64,000 nucleotides of DNA from Macrostomum hystrix (lineage: Eukaryota; Platyhelminthes; Macrostomidae), in NCBI GenBank assembly GCA_950097015.1, contig CATNEN010000001.1, forward strand, positions 23,688,501 to 23,752,500. The letters are read 5' to 3'. Shown here one piece after another: positions 11,613 to 22,400 of this stretch; positions within the stretch are counted from its first letter, which is position 1, and the number at the start of each line of letters is the position of its first letter. A program made the position numbers and the translations under genes. A model generated the notes under the pieces. That model saw nothing but the letters and a program-made list of their open reading frames with translations, made no database searches and had not been told where the DNA came from.

Positions 11613-11689
11613 TCAGCTAAAGGTAACTTTAGGGTGTAAATCAAATAAACCAAGGTTTATCAGAAGGTGTCCCAAAGTTTTGTCATCAT
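11613..11689 (-). ncRNA. C/D snoRNA, family A copy 4
   Basis: This is a duplicate of the copy at 10609-10685, with all boxes intact. It is 94 nt upstream of the 3' splice site at 11518. Confidence 0.82.
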
Positions 11690-11868
11690 TCAGTTAGGAG
11701 GGCCTGGTGTGGTAAAAAAAGAAAATCAACAGCAACCTTACCAGCAAATATACAGCAATAGCACACAGACAGCTGCTCAGAACCTGTAAAATTGAATTTA
11801 AGAGACAAAAAACTAATTTGATGCAGTTTAATTTACAAAGTCGATTAATAAACAGACGTATAACAGTT

Positions 11869-11937
11869 AGTCATGGGTGAAGTTCTCAATCAAACTTTTA
11901 GATCTGTTGGATCGCCGTAATAGCATTCTAATCATTT
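11869..11937 (-). ncRNA. C/D-like snoRNA, family B copy 6
   Basis: This is a duplicate of the copy at 10864-10931. It is 85 nt upstream of the 3' splice site at 11783. Confidence 0.62.
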
Positions 11938-12101
11938 AAAATAGAAAATGATATTTCCATAAAAGCAATGGTTCTTACTCACCACAGTGGCATTTAAAGT
12001 TGTCTTTAACGAGATACAGTGATCTAAAAATAAAGAAATGAAATTTATATAAAAAACCTAAAAAGCAATAAAGCAGGATTTCAACGATATGAAAGCAAAG
12101 A

Positions 12102-12184
12102 TCAGTAAAAAGGTAACTGGTTATAGCAAAGTCACGTGTGAATGGTGTCACGCATCAGAGGTGTCCCAAGAGTTTTGTCATCAT
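12102..12184 (-). ncRNA. C/D snoRNA, family A copy 5
   Basis: This is a duplicate of 11097-11179, with boxes C, D' and D intact. It is 78 nt upstream of the 3' splice site at 12023. Confidence 0.82.
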
Positions 12185-12323
12185 AGTTTTCAGTTTGGTT
12201 CTCTACTAACAAATATTTAGAAAAGCGAGACAGACATTAATTACTGGGTAGCATTTGTGACAGAAAATTAAATGACACAATTAAATGTAATTTTAAAAAA
12301 TGCTTTACACTTAAAAGATATTC

Positions 12324-12387
12324 AGTCAATGGTGAATTTTTAATCCCAAATTGATTCAGATTGATTGCCGAAAAAAGCATTCTAAAT
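12324..12387 (-). ncRNA. diverged C/D-like snoRNA, family B copy 7
   Basis: The core has drifted (GGCAATCAATCTGAATC) and box C is lost to a TATTTAGAATGC context, but box D is a canonical CTGA near 12322-12325. It is 80 nt upstream of a weaker predicted 3' splice site at 12243. It may be decayed or retargeted. Confidence 0.42.
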
Positions 12388-12492
12388 ATACTTTTTACCA
12401 ACTCAATAAAGTGTTATTTAACTTACTAGCTGTGTGTTAAAGGAATTGAATTGAATTGTGTATAATTGGTAACTTCTTTGATATTTTTCATC

Positions 12493-12564
12493 TCAGCAGA
12501 TAAAGGTAACTTGAAGATAAGTCATTGTTTGACATCAGAAGGTGTCCCAAGGTTTTGTCATCAT
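12493..12564 (-). ncRNA. C/D snoRNA, family A copy 6
   Basis: Box C ATGATGA, guide CTTGGGACACCTT, D' CTGA, second guide AAGTTACC and box D CTGA at 12493-12496. The 3' splice site for its intron is not clear. Confidence 0.78.
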
Positions 12565-12728
12565 GTAATTAGATTAACAAACATGTTAAAATGACACTTA
12601 CAAAACTTTTCAGTTGATTTAAGGCACCATGCAGCATAGACACTAAAATAATTATTTAAAAATGACACAAATATCAGGTATTTTCAAACATTATCAGGTA
12701 AAATCAAATAATTGTGAACATTCAAGTA

Positions 12729-12800
12729 TCAGTAAAAGGTAACTGGTTAAGGAGAAGTCATTGACTAACTCAGAGGTGTCCCAAGAACATTTGTCATCAT
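12729..12800 (-). ncRNA. C/D snoRNA, family A copy 7
   Basis: Box C ATGATGA, guide TTCTTGGGACACCT before D' CTGA, second guide AGTTACC, box D CTGA at 12729-12732. It is 86 nt upstream of the 3' splice site at 12642. Confidence 0.8.
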
Positions 12801-13231
12801 AACTATAAAAATAAGAACTAACTAAAGCTGACAAAATATATATTCAGCTAAAGGACTTATTAATCATAATGGAGAAATATGAACTAACTGTATAACTAAA
12901 TGCAAAATATATTTCTTTCAACAAATTTACCTTGAATTAACAAGGCCATCGTGCCAATGAGTAGGCGACCGCGTGTGTGAGCTAAAATTTTTAAGGAGAA
13001 ATAAGGCATATAAGAAAAGGAGCAAATAGTTTTCTGTTTTAAAGTACAAATCAAGCAAGTTAAAATAACACACCTGAAAAGTATCTGTCAATGCTGGTGA
13101 TGAGTTTATGGTCTGATAATTGAATGCCGAGATTCTCTGAAAGTTTAATTGTTTGTTACTTATTATATAATAATGTCACTCCAAAAATAATATACAACTC
13201 AAGCAAAAGTAATGTCATTGCCAAGCAAAAA

Positions 13232-13299
13232 TCAGAGAAAGGTAACTAAAATTACAAGTCATAGAATTGACTCAGAGGTGTCCCAAGTTTTGTCATCAC
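13232..13299 (-). ncRNA. C/D snoRNA, family A copy 8
   Basis: Box C GTGATGA, guide CTTGGGACACCT, D' CTGA, second guide AGTTACC, box D CTGA at 13232-13235. It is 95 nt upstream of the 3' splice site at 13136. Confidence 0.8.
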
Positions 13300-13524
13300 A
13301 AGCACTTAGACAAAATATTTGTTATGTCACTTTACTGTCAGTTTGCAATATCTAATAATAATGAATAGCTTAACTGATTCAAGTATTAGAACCATTAACT
13401 TAACTTACTTCTTTAGTCTGTTGAGCGGTTCAGATAGAAATCTGCAAAGAGGAAGTAGAAAACATGAGTCCGTGACAGTATATAAAAATTAATGACGAAA
13501 AACATACTTGAAGACTAGTACTGA

Positions 13525-13584
13525 TCAGAATTTATGAAAATTATGTCACCTTTATTCATAAGGTCTCCAAAGATTAATCATCAT
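13525..13584 (-). ncRNA. C/D snoRNA, family D copy 1
   Basis: Box C ATGATGA is followed by CTTTGGAGACCTTATGA and box D CTGA at 13525-13528. The guide would pair with AAGGUCUCCAAAG; I cannot place that in rRNA with certainty from memory. It is 83 nt upstream of the 3' splice site at 13441. Confidence 0.72.
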
Positions 13585-14018
13585 GTAAAAAGGTAAGATT
13601 CTCAAAGTCTATATATATAGCGAAAAAGTTTGAAAACCCTTTTTAGGAACCTACTAGGCTATTGTATGACTATAACCTGAAAAAACATTGACATCAAGCT
13701 ACATGCTTGCATATACTAATACAGAAACTCCATACACTTTCATTGTTTAATATCATCAGGTTTATTATAATATCATTTTGAAACAACCATTGCATTTAAG
13801 TTAAGCAATAAAAATCAGAGAATTAAGTCTTAAATTTCTGAGAACCAAATAGGGAACCAAATATCCAATGAAAAAAACTTACCTAGAGTTGAGGCGTCAA
13901 TACAAATGCTAGCGTTGGACTTGGACATCATTTGCTGTAGCTTAAATTTTGAGACAAAGTTAACACATAAGTCACAAGTTGAGCAAAACTAAATTAGTGA
14001 CAAAACAATGTGTTTAAA

Positions 14019-14090
14019 TCAGATATAAATTATAAGCAATGTCACATTGTCAGTGAACAATCATAAGGTCTCCAAAGTTTTATTCATCAT
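14019..14090 (-). ncRNA. C/D snoRNA, family D copy 2
   Basis: Box C ATGATGA, guide CTTTGGAGACCTTATGA, box D CTGA at 14019-14022, and another CTGA near 14049. It is 78 nt upstream of the 3' splice site at 13940. Confidence 0.72.
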
Positions 14091-14293
14091 ATGATAAGTA
14101 AATCAATTCACAATTAAAATATAAAACCATGCAACACACCTGAAAAAATACCTGCCAATGTTAATCTGTCAGTTAAGTGAGAAGACCCTCTGAAAGTTTG
14201 TTTGTAAATAAATTAAATTTATTGAAAATATCATTCTAAAATAATAAAAAGTAAAACCAAATATAAAAGAAAGGTAATTTTTTGTAGTTTAAG

Positions 14294-14365
14294 TCAGATG
14301 AAGGTAACTAATATTACAAGTCATAGTAATATTAGACTCAGAGGTGTCCCAAGTTTTGTCATCAT
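14294..14365 (-). ncRNA. C/D snoRNA, family A copy 9
   Basis: Box C ATGATGA, guide CTTGGGACACCT, D' CTGA, second guide AGTTACC, box D CTGA at 14294-14297. It is 104 nt upstream of the 3' splice site at 14189. Confidence 0.8.
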
Positions 14366-14509
14366 TTTTAGTCCATTTTCAATCCTTTTGAATGATTTAA
14401 CGATGTTATAGTCTAGGGCAATCTTCTAGTTTTGTATGTTCCATTTTTTACAATTTTTTATACTTTTTAAACCCAACTAAAGACAAAACAGTCAGTTATT
14501 ATAGGCCTA

Positions 14510-14800
14510 ATGGTAATGCTCAGACAGCATGGTAGTGTACCAGCCAGAAAGTATATTGCCAAAGATATTGTGTTGGTGGCAGCAAGGCCACAGAAACTTT
14601 AGACATTCAGAAAGTCTGAATGGGTGTTGATTGGATTTATGATCATGGGTTCATTGGCTGCTGTGATTTCACTCGGCTCTTGTGTTGAGAGGTTTAAGAT
14701 GCATAGATCAGCAGCAGGTCATAGGTTTGCAGCAGTGATGATTGCTGTTGGTACTATAAAGTATCTAGCCATGATTGCTCTAGAAACAAGAATCATCTAA
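14510..14800 (+). pseudogene. 96-codon frame with one in-frame TAG, possible two-TM protein relic
   Basis: On the strand opposite the snoRNAs, a frame from ATG 14510 to TAA 14798-14800 is interrupted only by a TAG at 14600-14602. The 65 codons after the stop encode two hydrophobic stretches (starting WVLIGFMIMG and RFAAVMIAVG) separated by a short basic loop, like a small hairpin membrane protein. An AATAAA lies at 14924-14929 in the same sense. It sits in a long intron of host gene 2 (14190-15033), consistent with an inserted, decayed cDNA copy. I do not recognise the family. A chance open frame or an unseen intron are alternatives. Confidence 0.35.
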
Positions 14801-15149
14801 CCCTCTTTTTATCAGCTACCCCTTCTTATATCTTTCTGGTACATCTTCACTATAGATATTTCCATGCATTGCCATAACATTCAAAACTTGTACAAGTTTA
14901 ATTATTTACATATTAACTTAAATAAAGTTTAGAACTTTTGATTAATAAATTATTATATAGTATTAGTACTAAAGGACTACATATTCTACCTTTATTTATA
15001 TATGAAAGTTTCATAAATTTATACTTGACTTACTTTACTGGCCACTATGCACTTTACTTTGGAATCTGCAAAGAGGTAAACAGAATACATGACATTTTTG
15101 TAGAAAAAATTACACAAAAGCAAAAATATTGTATAAAGACTTTAACCAA

Positions 15150-15210
15150 TCAGAAATAATGAAAATGATGTCACAATATATTCATAAGGTCTCCAAAGAT
15201 TATTCATCAT
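15150..15210 (-). ncRNA. C/D snoRNA, family D copy 3
   Basis: Box C ATGATGA, guide CTTTGGAGACCTTATGA, box D CTGA at 15150-15153. It is 84 nt upstream of the 3' splice site at 15065. Confidence 0.72.
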
Positions 15211-15694
15211 GACTAAATTATTATTCTTTTAGAAGAGTTTACTTTAAGGTATAGCGTATAGCTATATGTAGCATAAATATTGAAGAAGTAGGCTAAAGGC
15301 AAAGCTGCAATAAAAATGTAAAGTTTAGATTTTGGCACTTACCATGACAGAAGCTAGATAATGTAGACTTTAGGGTAGTCTGTAGACACTCTCTGTTGAT
15401 TGGCATCATGGGCATAACAAAAAATGTAGATATCTAAAACAATAAGTAATGTAGGGCTTGTACTAAGTCATTGGTTATCTAAAACTATTAGAGAGAAATA
15501 TATTAAGATAGATAAGCAGGCAAGAAAACTTTGTAGAGAGGATACGTTGTAGAAATAAATTAATACATAAAATATCAACTGTTGGTAGAGTATACCTGGA
15601 GAATCCAACACGTATCAGAAAAACGTGTGCCTCCATATTGTGTGAAACTTAATTCCTCCAGTGAATGAATCCATGACGAAGAACGACAAAATTC

Positions 15695-15740
15695 CGAGGA
15701 GGTGTTTTGCGTTTGAATTTAACAATTTTGTTATAACTTG
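15695..15740 (-). promoter_or_regulatory. candidate promoter of snoRNA host gene 2
   Basis: Minus strand: a TATA-like GTTATAA (15731-15737) lies about 30 bases before CCTCCTC (15702-15696), a TOP-like initiation sequence. It resembles the host gene 1 promoter in layout. The start site is inferred. Confidence 0.4.
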
Positions 15741-16441
15741 TTGTCACTTAAAACAATATAATTTTTCATTTTTTTGCTGGGCTTTTAGTCTTACTAAGAA
15801 CATATAATTTCATCGTACGATTTTGTTTTTGAAAAGTTAAAAGTTTCTTTTTGTATATGCAAAGTTTATCGCTACTGTAAACAGCTGCTAATATAAAGCA
15901 AGCAAATCGAGTGCCTTAAAATTCACATTATTATCGATATCAGTCGATATTGACCGTACAAGAGCTTTGCCAAAGCTAGTTACATTTTAGCTTCGAAGCG
16001 CTAGCTTAATTTTTATTTGAAGAGGACATAGTATAACCTATAGCTACTGTTGTTACATATTTTTGCGGTCTATTATCGGCTACTTGTGCAATAAAAACTG
16101 TATTCAATGTTTTTTCAGTGTGCAAATTAGTCCAAACTTTATTTTATAATACTTCATTGTCATCGTTTCTAAGCAAGGAAAATCTAAGCGACATCTATCT
16201 AGTTCTTATCTTGCTTGTTTTAACATGAGTTGTCACTCTTTCTTGTTTCAAGCTGTAAAATTTTTGAAAATGCATTTTTTATTTCACTCCAGAGCTAGCA
16301 CAATAAGAAAATTATAAGTCACAAAACTTTTTCTTACAAAGTACTTATATCTAGAGCGTAGTGGTTAACGTGTGCACTTAAAATTGAATATATATTTTTA
16401 TGTTCAGGCTATGAAAACGATCTGTTAACTTTTCAGCTACA
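15741..16441. other. intergenic region between divergent transcripts
   Basis: AT-rich sequence between the minus-strand snoRNA host gene and the plus-strand HEAT gene. It ends in AACTTTTCAG five bases before the HEAT-gene ATG, a good splice acceptor. No TATA box is obvious for the plus-strand gene. Confidence 0.4.
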
Positions 16442-19400
16442 ATGCCTGCCACTGCTCTGCAGCAGCACAGGGTAGTAGTGCAGGAGCCGTCACTGCGACA
16501 AACCTCATTGCAGGCGCCCGCTAGCCGCATCCAGATGCCCTCGACAGGAATCGGACCACATGCATCTTCAGAATCAACAGAGCAACGGCGGCAAAATTAT
16601 TCCCAGCAACAGGCGCATCAACATAATCGAAGCCAGCTGGCAGCGTCAGAGATGTTTGTCCCGCGAGTTCGCCTAGCCGAGGAGACTGTTGATGCCAGGG
16701 TGCTCGGCGCGGTGTCGGCCGATTTGAAATTCGACGAAAGCGTCGTGAAGGAGCGCTGCTCGCACACGCTGCCTTACTCAGATGCGCTGTTCGCTGGCGT
16801 CTATTCGCCCGACTCCATGCTGCCACACCGAAGAGCGACTGGACACAGTCAGCAGCACTACGGCCTGCGCTGCGGACACAAGGGTGCGAACTTTCGTTGG
16901 CCACAGGTGCGACCAAAAGAGCGCCGATGTTTAGAACCGCTGCAGGCGTCGCCGAGGACTCAGCAGCAACAGCAGCAGCAGCAGCAGTCACAGAAGCTGG
17001 CTGTTTCAGTTCGGTGAGTGATACATTCTTTATCGAGAACAGAACAGAATAATAATAGTAATAATGGCCCTCATCCAGTTAATGAGTAATATTCGAGCTT
17101 CAGACCACATCCTTCTGTGAATTTTTTCTAAACTATGACATTTAGGTCACCCACGAGCCAGAAACTAAACGAGCAGCAGCAGCCGCAGCAGCAGCAGCGT
17201 CCATCTAGCAAGTCCGGCGGCTTCTTCCTGACGGAGAAGCCAGTCGCCGTTGCCAGTCGGGCAACCACAGCCGGTGGTGGCAGTGACGCCTCCTCGAACA
17301 TCGACAGCGGTGCAGCGACTGGGCTGGACACCACGGGCTACGACTGGGATGATTATGTCCTGCGACAGCTGCACCCAAACACCGCCGCCTATGTCGCCAG
17401 GGAGGCCGCCCAGAATCCCGCGGATCGAAGGGCTTACGCTGATCGGCTGAAGAAATGGTGAGTTCTGGGACATGGTCGTCATAGTTGCTCAAGTTCTTAA
17501 ACCTGGGAAACTACCGCACTTCGGGATTTTACAAAAATGTGTGTCTTTTTCTATGCAGTCCAACACATCGGTGCAAAATCCGTCTTCTGTTGAAGGCCCT
17601 GAGATAATAATAAAAATAATTGCAGGAGGGCTGCGGGCAACGGCACATCACTTGGTGACACTAGACCCGCAGCTAGCGTGGAGGAAATTCTGTCCATTTC
17701 GCTGACTCATAAGCATACTCGTACACGCACACAGATACCGTACGCAGGCACTCGCTCACACAAGAGTGGAACCCACTCAAAGTCGCTGGGTTCGTCAGTT
17801 CCTGTTTGACTGATTTCCATTCTCATTTCTAATCAATAATCGTACCATGCAGGTACGGCCAGGCACCGCCAGAGCTGGTGGACCTGGTCCCGGACCGGCC
17901 GGACCTGGTGGAATATCCGCCGGTTCCGTCGCCGGATCATTACCTGCTGGAGGCCACGGCGGACGAAGCGAAGCGTCGTTCGAAGCGCGGCCGGCCGAAG
18001 TCGAGCGCCTATCGGCTGTCGTCGCCGTTCCTTCGGCTGCTGGAGGCGGAGCGAGCCCGGGAGGCGGTCGGCGACAAGGGGCCGGACACAGATCCCTACG
18101 GGGAGGCAACGGGAGCGGCCTTCTATCGGCTGCCGCTGGGAGCCCGGAAAAAGGCCAAAGAGGATCAGACGGGAAATGAGGGTGAGTTGGGCTTGACCAC
18201 ACACGAATGCTTGGATGCTTGGGATTGCGGATCTTGGAATTGGGATCTTGGAATTGGGGATCTTGGAATTGTGGATCTTGGAATTGGGGATCTTGGAATT
18301 GGGGATCTTGGAATTGGGGATCTTGGAATTGGGGATCTTGGAACTAGAGATCTTGTAAATGGTATCTTGGAATTGGGGATCTTGGAATTGGGGATCTTGG
18401 AATTGGGGATCTTGGAATTGGGGATCTTGGAATTGGGGATCTTGGAATTGGGGATCTTGGAATTGGGGATCTTGGAATTGAGGATCTTGGAACTAGAGAT
18501 CTTGTAAATGGTATCTTGGAATTGGTGATCTTGGAATTGGGGATCTTGGAATTGGGGATCTTGAAATTGGGGATCTTGGAATTGGGGATCTTGGAATTGG
18601 GGATCTTGGAATTGGGGATCTTGGAATTGGGGATCTTGGAATTGCGGATCTTAGAATTGGGGATCTTGGAATTGGGGATCTTGGAATTGGGGATCTTGGA
18701 ATTGTGGATCTTGGAATTGGGGATCTTGGAATTGGGGATCTTGGAATTGGGGATCTTGGAATTGGGGATCTTGGAATTGAGGATCTTGGAACTAGAGATC
18801 TTGTAAATGGTATCTTGGAATTGGGGATCTTGGAATTGGGGATCTTGGAATTGGGGATCTTGAAATTGGGGATCTTGGAATTGGGGATCTTGGAATTGGG
18901 GATCTTGGAACTAGAGATCTTGTAAATGGTATCTTGGAATTGGGGATCTTGGAATTGGGGATCTTGGAATTGGGGATCTTGAAATTGGGGATCTTGGAAT
19001 TGGGGATCTTGGAATTGGGGATCTTGGAACTAGAGATCTTGTAAATGGTATCTTGGAATTGGGGATCTTGGAATTGGGGATCTTGGAATTGGGGATCTTG
19101 AAATTGGGGATCTTGAAATTGGGGATCTTGGAATTGGGGATCTTGGAACTAGAGATCTTGTAAATGGTATCTTGGAATTGAGGATCTTGGAATTGGGGAT
19201 CTTGGAACTAGAGATCTTGTAAATGGTATCTTGGAATTGGGGATCTTGGAATTGGGGATCTTGGAATTGGGGATCTTGGAATTGAGGATCTTGGAACTAG
19301 AGATCTTGTAAATGGTAATGGTATCTTGGAATTGGGGATCTTGGAATTGGGGATCTTGGAATTGGGGATCTTGAAATTGGGGATCTTGGAATTGGGGATC

Positions 19401-22400
19401 TTGGAATTGGGGATCTTGGAATTGGGGATCTTAGAATTGGGGATCTTGGAATTGGGGATCTTGGAATTGGGGATCTTGGAAATGGGGATCTTGGAATTGG
19501 GGATCTTGGAATTGGGGATCTTGGAATTGGGGATCTTGGAATTGGGGATCTTGGAACTGGGGATCTTGGAATTGGGGATCTTGGAATTGAGGATCTTGGA
19601 ACTAGAGATCTTGTAAATGGTATCTTGGAATTGGGGATCTTGGAATTGGGGATCTTGGAATTGGGGATCTTGAAATTGGGGATCATGGAATTGGGGATCT
19701 TGGAATTGGGGATCTTGGAACTAGAGATCTTGTAAATGGTATCTTGGAATTGGGGATCTAGGAATTGGGGATCTTGGAATTGGGGATCTTGGAATTGGGG
19801 ATCTTGGAATTGGGGATCTTGGAATTGGGGATCTTGGAATTGGGGATCTTGGAATTGGGGATCTTGGAATTGGGATCTTGGAATTGGGGATCTTGGAATT
19901 GGGGATCTTGGAATTGGGGATCTTGGAATTGGGGATCTTGGAATTGGGGATCTTGGAATTGGGGATCTTGGAATTAGGGATCTTGGAACTAGAGATCTTG
20001 TAAATGGTATCTTGGAATTGAGGATCTTGGAATTGGGGATCTTGGAACTGGGGATCTTGGAATTGGGGATCTTGGAATTGGGATTTTAAATTTGGAGACA
20101 CTTGAATAGGGGATCTGGGAATTGGTGATCTTAGGGTTGGTTTCTGTGAAGATGTAAGACACGCAAATTCCATTCTTTAGTCCACGGCAACAAGACAGCT
20201 GCCGTCATCAGCTCTGAGTTGCCTCCAAAGTCTCCGCTGCCGCAGCTGAAGGACTACTTGAATCCACGAGTTGGCAACAAATGCTACGCCACAGACAATG
20301 ACTACGAAAGAGAGCGACTCTCGGGTGTCAAGCTTGTGCACCAGCCAGGCAACGCCAAGGAGCTGCTGCTGCAGAATTACAACCGGTACACACTGCAGCT
20401 GACTGAGCAAGTTCCTGACTCGCCAGGAGATGGCCGACCAAAGCGGGGAATGAGAAAATGGATCGGCCTTCCGGTGGCTCAGGACGTGAGTTTTTTGTGC
20501 TGCCTAAGCTCACTACTGCCAGTAGTCTGGGAGTGCATTTTAGCCCAGTGGTAAGAGCTTCAGATTTCTGACCACGAGGTCTGGAGTTCGATTCTCGGCG
20601 AAAAGAAAAAATTATCATTGTTTCTTTTTTTGTAGTTCCATGCAGTCGCACATGATTATATTGCGCAGTTTATTTGCACGACCATTTTCCAAGCTGTGTC
20701 GAACGCTCTAACGATCCTTCGTACTCATAAATTACTTGCAGTAGTGTAGTAGTCTTTTTTACCGCTGCGCTGTAGATGATAACAAATAAGCAAAGCAGTT
20801 TGCTCTGACGTTTGTTGCCGCCACATTCTTTGTAGATTTCGATGCACTTTTAAATCTTTCTTTCATGCAGGCTACTCAAATTGAGGGTTCGAGAGGAAAG
20901 GTGAATCGTTTGTGTACCGCAATTAATTAATAATGATTCTCATCTTTAAAAAAACATTGCGTTTATTGGAATCTTAAAAGATGTTTCTGAAATTTGGGCT
21001 TGTAAATGCTTCCGGTAAATCAGCAAAACAATGTGCTCAGTTAGTTTTTATGTGTTCTCATCAAACTTCTGTGTTCTGTGATTTGTGTTCTCATTCTCTA
21101 ATTAATTGAGAAACAGGTAAACTAACATTGATTGTGTGTCATGCAACCATGTGTGCCGTGCCACGAAACACTCTTTGCAAAGCTTTTTTAATGCACCTTT
21201 TTTGTAGCAGAGGTTATCATAGTTCACTACTACCATTCAGCCGCTGATCCTACAGTTGTCACTTTCCCCTCAGCCACTGATCCTACAGTTGTCACCTACC
21301 CCTCAGCCACTGATCCTACAGTTGTCACCTACCCCTCAGCCACTGATCCTACAGTTGTCACCTACCCCTCAGCCACTGATCCTACAGTTGTCACCTACCC
21401 CTCAGCCACTGATCCTACAGTTGTCACCTACCCCTCAGCCACTGATCCTACAGTTGTCACCTACCCCTCAGCCACTGATCCTTCAGTCGTCAGCTACCCT
21501 TCAGCCCCTGTTCCTTCAGTTGTCAGCTACCCCTCAGCCCCTGATCCTTCAGAATGTTGATTTAATCAATAATCGAGTAAGCATAACACACCACTGAAAG
21601 GCTATTCATGGTAAACAAGTGTTTGAGTACAGCTGAGTATATTTGAGTACATTGAGTACTAAACTGAAATTGTTGCAGCCAACCCAGCACCTGAACAAGC
21701 TGGCAAGCGATGAAGACTACGAAGAGCAGCGAAGACGCTTGGAGAGCAGCAAGCGGAAAAGAAATGACGAGCACCTGAACAATGTTGGTGAGTGTTTTTA
21801 CAAAGCGTAACTATATTTTTTTCTACTTAGAGTAGACGAATACGTGTTTTTAAACTAAATAAGTCAAATGAGATTTTCCCCATAAGATAGCCACAATTTG
21901 CCAGCTAAGGTATTAACGCTTTTCAGAGGAAGACGAACAAAGACCACAGACACCTCCTGGAATCTGTGAGGATATTTTTTAAGTAGCCACCTTGATCCTT
22001 TTATTTATAATCCCTAAATTCTGTGTAGCCAGCTTTATATTTATACCGTTAGTTAAAAAAACAAGTTCTTGCTTCTCATTGCATAAGCATCGCTTTCTTG
22101 TTACTCAACCGATATAGTTCTGATTAGAATTAGCGAAAGTTTGATCAGGCATTTCCGTTTTCTAGACAAAGCGTGCTGCCATTGCTTGTTTCTGCTTGCA
22201 AATAAAGTATGTTACAATAAAGCGTGCTTTTTACCTACGAGCATACGGTTTTAAGCACTTTAATTTAGTCCATTTAAAATATGGCACACGGCATGCGCAA
22301 AATGTCCTACTTATGTCAGTAGTAAAAACACGAATTTGCACTTTTATTCAAACAAATTTCGTTCGATTAGGCTAATGGAGACTAAAAATGCTGATTAGAT

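Larger units (their letters stand above)
8283..15702 (-). ncRNA. snoRNA host gene 2 (at least 22 exons, about 20 snoRNAs)
   Basis: This is a long non-coding host transcript on the minus strand. Predicted exons in transcript order: 15702-15596, 15433-15343, 15065-15034, 14189-14140, 13940-13881, 13441-13409, 13136-13074, 12981-12931, 12642-12602, 12243-12207, 12023-11983, 11783-11742, 11518-11477, 11268-11230, 11020-10978, 10778-10737, 10533-10496, 10292-10213, 9981-9946, 9731-9681, 9469-9407 and 8326-8283. Most have donors GTGAG, GTAAG or GTAGG and pyrimidine-rich acceptors. Exons are 30-107 nt with no conserved frame. Nearly every intron holds one snoRNA whose 3' end lies 75-104 nt before the acceptor. 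Two exceptions are 12982-13073 and 15434-15595, where I see none. Exons around 12.4 kb and 8.5-9.4 kb and the 3' end are unresolved. Confidence 0.75.

Noticed and set aside
14938-15159. A 73-codon plus-strand gene
   Set aside because: It overlaps predicted exon 15034-15065 and runs into a family D snoRNA on the other strand; AT-rich, no domain.
17128-17482. Minus-strand genes opposite HEAT exon 2
   Set aside because: They are complementary-strand shadows of a GC-rich coding exon.
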